From contig CALJLC010000384.1 in the NCBI GenBank assembly GCA_937982605.1, positions 1 to 9,883 on the forward strand: 9,883 nucleotides of DNA. The letters run 5' to 3'. A program made the translations under genes and the position numbers. Each line of letters opens with the position of its first letter. The stretch's first letter is position 1. Of this stretch, positions 6,699-9,883 are shown piece after piece. The notes beneath the pieces were generated by a model. It was not told where the DNA came from, searched no databases, and was given only the letters and a program-made list of their open reading frames with translations. Origin of the DNA: an uncultured Gemmatimonadales bacterium. Lineage in GTDB: Bacteria; Gemmatimonadota; Gemmatimonadetes; Longimicrobiales; Gaopeijiaceae.

Positions 6699-8482
6699 CC
6701 GATGCTCCTCTGCGCGAGCTGCTCGACGATGTAGTCCGACGCCCGCCACGCGATGGCCATGATCGAGAGGGTGGGGTTCTTGTCCGCGTTCGAGACGAAG
6801 CACGCGCCGTCGGTGACGAAGAGGTTGTCGACCTCCCACGACTGGCAGAACTGGTTCAGCACCGATCGCCTCGGGTCGTCTCCCATGATCGCGCCACCCA
6901 CCTCGTGGATGATCTGGCCGGGCGCGGCGATCGCGTCCGCGCCGTCGTCGTGCACGGTGCTCGTGACGTTGCCGCCCATCGCCTCGATGATGTCGCGGAA
7001 GGTGTGCTGCATGTGCCGGCACTGGTTCAGCTCGTGGTCGGACCACTCCCAGTGGAAGCGCAGCGTCGGGATCCCCCACTGGTCCACCCCGTCGGGGTCG
7101 ATCTCGCAGTAGCAGTCCTCGTTGGGGATCATCTCGCCCCGCCCGCTGAAGCCGATGAACGACCCGTAGTAGCGCCGGCACTCCTCCTTGAAGCGCCGGC
7201 CGTACGCGCCCTCGGTGAACGGCGCGAGCCCGCCCATGAAGCCGAAGCCGGGCATCTTGCGACCGCCGCCGAACTCGATGTGGTAGCCGCGCGCGAAGTC
7301 GAGGCGGCCCGCCGCCTGCTCCTGGTAGAGCCACCACGGCATGTAGAGGTGCATCGCCGAGGCGCCGTCGGCGTTGTGCGGCGGCATGTTCTCGAGCGCG
7401 GGGATCTGGCCGCCGACGAAGGCGCCGACGGTGTCCATGACGTACTTGCCGACGAGCCCGCTCCCGTTGCCGATCCCGTCCGGGTGCGCCGCGCTCTTGG
7501 AGTTGAGCATGATGCGCGCGGACTCGCACGCGCTCGCCGCGAGGATCACCACCCGGGCGCTCACGTGCTCGTCGAGGCGCGTCGTCTTGTCGATGTAGTG
7601 CACGCCGGTGGCGCGGCCCTGGGCGTCGACGGTGACCTCGCGCACCATCGCGTCGGTGACGATGTCGAGGTTGCCGGTGGCGAGCGCGGGTGGCAGCAGC
7701 ACCGTCGGCGACTGGAAGTTCGCCTTGATCGAGCAGCCCCGTCCGCACGGTGTCGCGTAGAAGCACGCCGCCCGGGATCGCATGGAATCCGCGGTCACGC
7801 GCTGGGCGAGCGGGTTGTTCGGCCAGAGCTCACGGCTGAGTCGATCGGCGTCCTGGCGCTGCGTCATGATGGCGAGGTGCGCCGGAATGACCGGGATGTC
7901 GAGCTGCTCGCCGCACACCTTCTGCGTCAGGAGCTCTTCGGCGCGCGGGGCCGGGGGCGGCTGCAGCACGCCCGGAGAGGAGTCCGGTGTGTTCTCGAGC
8001 CCTTCGTTGGAGCCGTAGACGCCGATGAGCATCTCGGTGCGGTCGTAGTACGGCGCCACGTCGTCGTACGACATCGGCCAGTCGAAGCCGAGGCCGTCCC
8101 GCGAGCGCGGCTTGTAGTCGTACTCGCCCATGCGCAGCGAGATACGGCCCCAGTGGTTCGTGCGGCCCCCGAGCATGCGCGCGCGCCACCACATGAAGTT
8201 GACGCCCTCGGCGCTCGCGTACGGCTCGCCCGGCACCTGCCAGCCGCCGTCGACCGTGGCGTCGTAGAAGCCGAACGGCTTCTCCGGCGTCCCCGCGCCG
8301 CGCATCGGCGCGTCCTTGGGGAGCTGGAACATCGGCGTCTCGGTGACCGGGTCGTAGTCGCGCCCCGCCTCGAGCATGAGGACGCGCACGCCCTGGCACG
8401 CGAGCACGTAGGCGCACATCCCACCCGCCGCACCCGACCCCACCACGATCGCGTCGTACTCCTGCTGCGCCTTGCGCCTCAT
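6695..8482 (-). CDS. GMC family FAD-dependent oxidoreductase (sugar/glycoside dehydrogenase large subunit)
   Basis: A 595-residue protein from the ATG at 8482, preceded by GAAGG six bases upstream. The FAD-binding Rossmann loop is at the extreme N-terminus (DAIVVGSGAAGG, Gly15-Gly21), followed by the ribose-binding acidic residue in VLMLEAGRDYDP. The C-terminal catalytic pair is His526 in HEVGGAIMGDDP and Asn569 in ADKNPTLS, a His/Asn arrangement found in many GMC enzymes. NLFVTDGACF between them is the usual FAD-contacting segment. A middle stretch with Cys residues (ACFYATPCGRGCSIKANF) resembles the same region in gluconate, fructose and glucoside 3-dehydrogenases. There is no signal peptide; export is probably through the Tat signal of the adjacent small subunit. 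The likely reaction is oxidation of a sugar or glycoside hydroxyl, with electrons passed to a cytochrome or quinone. Oxidation at C3 is inferred from the neighbours. The stop overlaps the next start (ATGA). Confidence 0.94.
   Translation of the reverse strand: MRRKAQQEYDAIVVGSGAAGGMCAYVLACQGVRVLMLEAGRDYDPVTETPMFQLPKDAPMRGAGTPEKPFGFYDATVDGGWQVPGEPYASAEGVNFMWWRARMLGGRTNHWGRISLRMGEYDYKPRSRDGLGFDWPMSYDDVAPYYDRTEMLIGVYGSNEGLENTPDSSPGVLQPPPAPRAEELLTQKVCGEQLDIPVIPAHLAIMTQRQDADRLSRELWPNNPLAQRVTADSMRSRAACFYATPCGRGCSIKANFQSPTVLLPPALATGNLDIVTDAMVREVTVDAQGRATGVHYIDKTTRLDEHVSARVVILAASACESARIMLNSKSAAHPDGIGNGSGLVGKYVMDTVGAFVGGQIPALENMPPHNADGASAMHLYMPWWLYQEQAAGRLDFARGYHIEFGGGRKMPGFGFMGGLAPFTEGAYGRRFKEECRRYYGSFIGFSGRGEMIPNEDCYCEIDPDGVDQWGIPTLRFHWEWSDHELNQCRHMQHTFRDIIEAMGGNVTSTVHDDGADAIAAPGQIIHEVGGAIMGDDPRRSVLNQFCQSWEVDNLFVTDGACFVSNADKNPTLSIMAIAWRASDYIVEQLAQRSIG
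6705..6711 (-). promoter_or_regulatory. Shine-Dalgarno site deciding the start of the subunit 3-like gene
   Basis: On the - strand AGAGGAG lies six bases before the ATG at 6698, inside the last codons of the GMC gene (Gln-Arg-Ser). With the ATGA overlap it favours the long form of the small subunit over the internal ATG at 6533, which has no such site. Confidence 0.7.
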
Positions 8483-8553
8483 CGGATGCCTTCAGGGAGG
8501 CGATCGCGCCAGGTCGTCGATCCGGGACCCGCCACGAGGTGAGGCGCGGTCAT
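8479..8553 (-). CDS. Possible 24-residue coupling/leader ORF between isomerase and GMC genes
   Basis: An ATG at 8553 overlaps the stop of the upstream isomerase gene (ATGA at 8553-8550). After 24 codons a TGA (8481-8479) overlaps the ATG of the GMC gene (ATGA at 8482-8479). GGAG lies seven bases before its ATG. The peptide starts MTAPHLVAGPG and ends RLPEGIR. It has no recognisable domain, signal or membrane segment, and it fills exactly what would otherwise be a 67-base gap in the operon. It could serve to carry ribosomes from one gene to the next, or be a real micropeptide. A chance ORF is also quite possible in such GC-rich DNA. Confidence 0.35.
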   Translation of the reverse strand: MTAPHLVAGPGSTTWRDRLPEGIR

Positions 8554-9401
8554 CCGATCACTCCGATCGAGGCGAGGTGCGCGTAACTCCGGCGAACGCT
8601 GGCCACCGAGTCGTCCGGGCGGTCGTGCTCGACGAAGGCGTGCAGGAGGCCCTGCTCCTCGGCCGCCCCGAGCGAGGCGGCGAAGTCGATGACGCCGTCG
8701 CCCACGTCGACCATGCGACCGTCCGCGGTGCGGTCCTTCACGTGGACGCTCGTCACGCGGCCCGCGCGCCTGGCGAGCTGCGCCAGGGGATCGTCGCCTC
8801 CGTGCACCGTCCAGAAGATGTCCATCTGCCAGTCGACGAGCGCCGGATCGGTCCGGTCCAGGAGCGGCTCCATCGTGATCGAGCCGTCGTCGAGCGCCCG
8901 GAAGTCCCAGTCGTGGTTGTGATAGCCGAAGCGCATCCCCGCCGCCTGCACCGCCGCGCCGATACGGTCGAAGTCCTCGGCCACGCGCAGGAGCCCCTCG
9001 GGCGTGCGCTCGCTCCCGCCGATCGACGGGACGACCATGAGCGTCTGCCCGAGCACCGTGGCGCCCGCGATGGCGGCGTCCAGGTCGGTGCGGAGCGCGT
9101 CGAGGCCGTAGTGGCTGGACGCGGCCCGCAGCCCCGCGGCGTCGAGCGCCGCGCGCATCTCGGTCGGGCTCATCCCGTGGAGCTGGAAGAGCTCCACCTC
9201 GCGGTAGCCGATCTCGGCGAGCGCAGCGAAGACGGCGTGCGGGTCCTCGGCCATGGCGTCGCGCAGCGTGTAGATCTGGACGCCGAGCGCGGCCAGGAGA
9301 GGCGGAGACTCCGGCTCCTCGGAAGCGTCGGCGGGCCCGAGGCACCCCGCGAGAGCGGCGCCGAGCGGCGCGGTGGCGAGGAAGCTGCGGCGGTCCATCA
9401 T
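8550..9401 (-). CDS. Tat-exported lipoprotein TIM-barrel sugar isomerase/epimerase
   Basis: The ATG at 9401 overlaps the stop of the DUF1080 gene (ATGA) and has GGGAGG six bases upstream; 283 residues. The N-terminus MMDRRSFLATAPLGAALAGC combines a twin-arginine motif with a lipobox (LAGC, Cys20), so a Tat-exported lipoprotein is predicted. The mature part is a xylose isomerase-like TIM barrel: LGVQIYTLRDAM as first strand, GYREVELFQLHG, GYHNHDWDF (161-163 is His-Asn-His), WQMDIFW (Asp194), SVHVKD (His220) and AFVEHD (Glu258). Compared with the cytoplasmic paralogue encoded in the same operon, the first metal-ligand Glu is replaced by His161, a pattern seen in the YHNH group of these proteins. 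It probably acts on keto-sugars or 3-keto-glycosides in the periplasm, as an epimerase, hydratase or lyase, together with the DUF1080 protein. Family and export signal are clear; the reaction is inferred. Confidence 0.92.
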   Translation of the reverse strand: MMDRRSFLATAPLGAALAGCLGPADASEEPESPPLLAALGVQIYTLRDAMAEDPHAVFAALAEIGYREVELFQLHGMSPTEMRAALDAAGLRAASSHYGLDALRTDLDAAIAGATVLGQTLMVVPSIGGSERTPEGLLRVAEDFDRIGAAVQAAGMRFGYHNHDWDFRALDDGSITMEPLLDRTDPALVDWQMDIFWTVHGGDDPLAQLARRAGRVTSVHVKDRTADGRMVDVGDGVIDFAASLGAAEEQGLLHAFVEHDRPDDSVASVRRSYAHLASIGVIG

Positions 9402-9883
9402 CCACCGCCTCCCAGCTCCCGGATCTTGATGTTGCGGTACCAGACCGGGTCGCCGTGGTCCTGCAGCCCGATGTGGCCGCTGGCGGCCCGGCCGTACGCC
9501 GGCCACTCCACGAACTTGCTGGCGGCGACCTTCTCCTCCCACTCGGGACTGCCGAGGACGTAGGCGACGACCCGCTGCCCGTTCATCCAGTGCTCGACCT
9601 CGTTGCCGCGCACGACGATGCGCACCGAGTTCCACTCCCGGACCGGCCGGACGACGCCCCGCGGCGCCGGGTCCAGGCCGTAGTTGGCGCCCGCGCTGGT
9701 GAGCGGGCTCCGGCCGTCGGGGTGCCGCTCGTCGTCGAGCACCTGCATCTCGGGTGCGCTGTGGTAGATCCATTCCTCGCCTTCGGCGGCACGGTAGAAG
9801 ATCCCGCTGTTGCCGCCCTCCTCGAGGCGCCACTCGAGCGCGAGCTCGAAGTCGGTGAAGGTGCGATCGGTGACGATGTCGCC
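9398..9883 (-). CDS. DUF1080 / 3-keto-disaccharide hydrolase-like protein (C-terminal part)
   Basis: The frame is open from the window edge (9883) to a TGA at 9400-9398, giving the last 161 residues; the start and any signal peptide lie beyond the window. The visible part is a concanavalin-like beta-sandwich of the DUF1080 family. It opens with GDIVTDRTFTDFELALEWRL, then GGNSGIFYR, the APEMQVLDDERHPDG segment and WNSVRIVVRGNEVEHWMNG. It closes with GHIGLQDHGDPVWYRNIKI, the last strand typical of the family. Family members include enzymes that cleave 3-keto-glycosides and binding modules attached to sugar enzymes. With a GMC dehydrogenase, a Gfo/Idh/MocA enzyme and two TIM-barrel isomerases downstream, a role in cleaving a 3-keto-glycoside at the cell surface or in the periplasm is reasonable. 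The stop overlaps the start of the exported isomerase (ATGA). Family is firm; reaction is inferred. Confidence 0.93.
   Translation of the reverse strand, partial: GDIVTDRTFTDFELALEWRLEEGGNSGIFYRAAEGEEWIYHSAPEMQVLDDERHPDGRSPLTSAGANYGLDPAPRGVVRPVREWNSVRIVVRGNEVEHWMNGQRVVAYVLGSPEWEEKVAASKFVEWPAYGRAASGHIGLQDHGDPVWYRNIKIRELGGGG
9408..9413 (-). promoter_or_regulatory. Shine-Dalgarno site of the exported isomerase gene
   Basis: On the - strand GGGAGG lies six bases before the ATG at 9401 and nine before the second ATG at 9398, within the glycine-rich end of the DUF1080 gene. It supports the MMDRRSF start and shows that this overlapping gene has its own ribosome entry site. Confidence 0.65.

Noticed and set aside
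6590..8542. A 650-codon + strand open frame opposite the GMC gene
   Set aside because: Its composition is Arg/Val/His/Ala-rich and repetitive, with no domain, while the opposite strand encodes an intact GMC oxidoreductase with FAD loop and catalytic His/Asn.

Overview
The window is very GC-rich (about 70 percent by eye) and almost fully coding, with strongly GC-biased third codon positions. The gene content is S9A prolyl oligopeptidase, Gfo/Idh/MocA oxidoreductase, DUF1080, a GMC oxidoreductase with a Tat-signal small subunit, and several Tat-exported proteins of ordinarily cytosolic folds. It suggests a high-GC, heterotrophic, Gram-negative-type bacterium of the Gemmatimonadota kind. This assignment is an inference from gene content and could equally be another polymer-degrading high-GC phylum.

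Left part, + strand (1-2059): three genes in a tight operon. The C-terminal end of a prolyl oligopeptidase is followed, through a 4-base GTGA overlap, by a Tat-exported NAD(P)-binding epimerase/reductase-like protein. Through a 4-base ATGA overlap this is followed by a two-part VOC (glyoxalase-fold) protein with a C-terminal ribbon-helix-helix-like tail. What joins these three functionally is not evident.

Right part, - strand (9883 down to 2062): a long operon read leftward. In transcription order it holds a DUF1080 / 3-keto-disaccharide hydrolase-like protein (its start lies beyond the window), a Tat/lipobox TIM-barrel sugar isomerase/epimerase, a possible 24-codon coupling ORF, a GMC FAD oxidoreductase, a gluconate 2-dehydrogenase subunit 3-like protein with a Tat motif, an MFS sugar transporter, a Gfo/Idh/MocA NAD(P) oxidoreductase and a second, cytoplasmic TIM-barrel isomerase/epimerase. 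Four junctions have overlapping ATGA start/stop codons if the 24-codon ORF is counted; the other three have gaps of 30-70 bases. The promoter must lie to the right of the window.

The right operon fits a sugar-catabolic route through 3-keto intermediates. The GMC/subunit-3 pair would oxidise a glycoside at the cell envelope, the DUF1080 protein and the exported TIM-barrel protein would process or cleave the 3-keto-glycoside, and the MFS carrier would import the product. The Gfo/Idh/MocA enzyme and the cytoplasmic TIM-barrel enzyme would then reduce or isomerise it. This follows from known roles of these families in 3-keto-glycoside metabolism; the substrate cannot be read from the sequence.

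The two operons converge with only two bases between their stop codons, which sit in a perfect 7-base inverted repeat. No RNA genes, CRISPR arrays, insertion sequences or long repeats were seen. The longest stretch without a well-supported gene is the 70 bases at 5795-5864, where nothing convincing was recognised.
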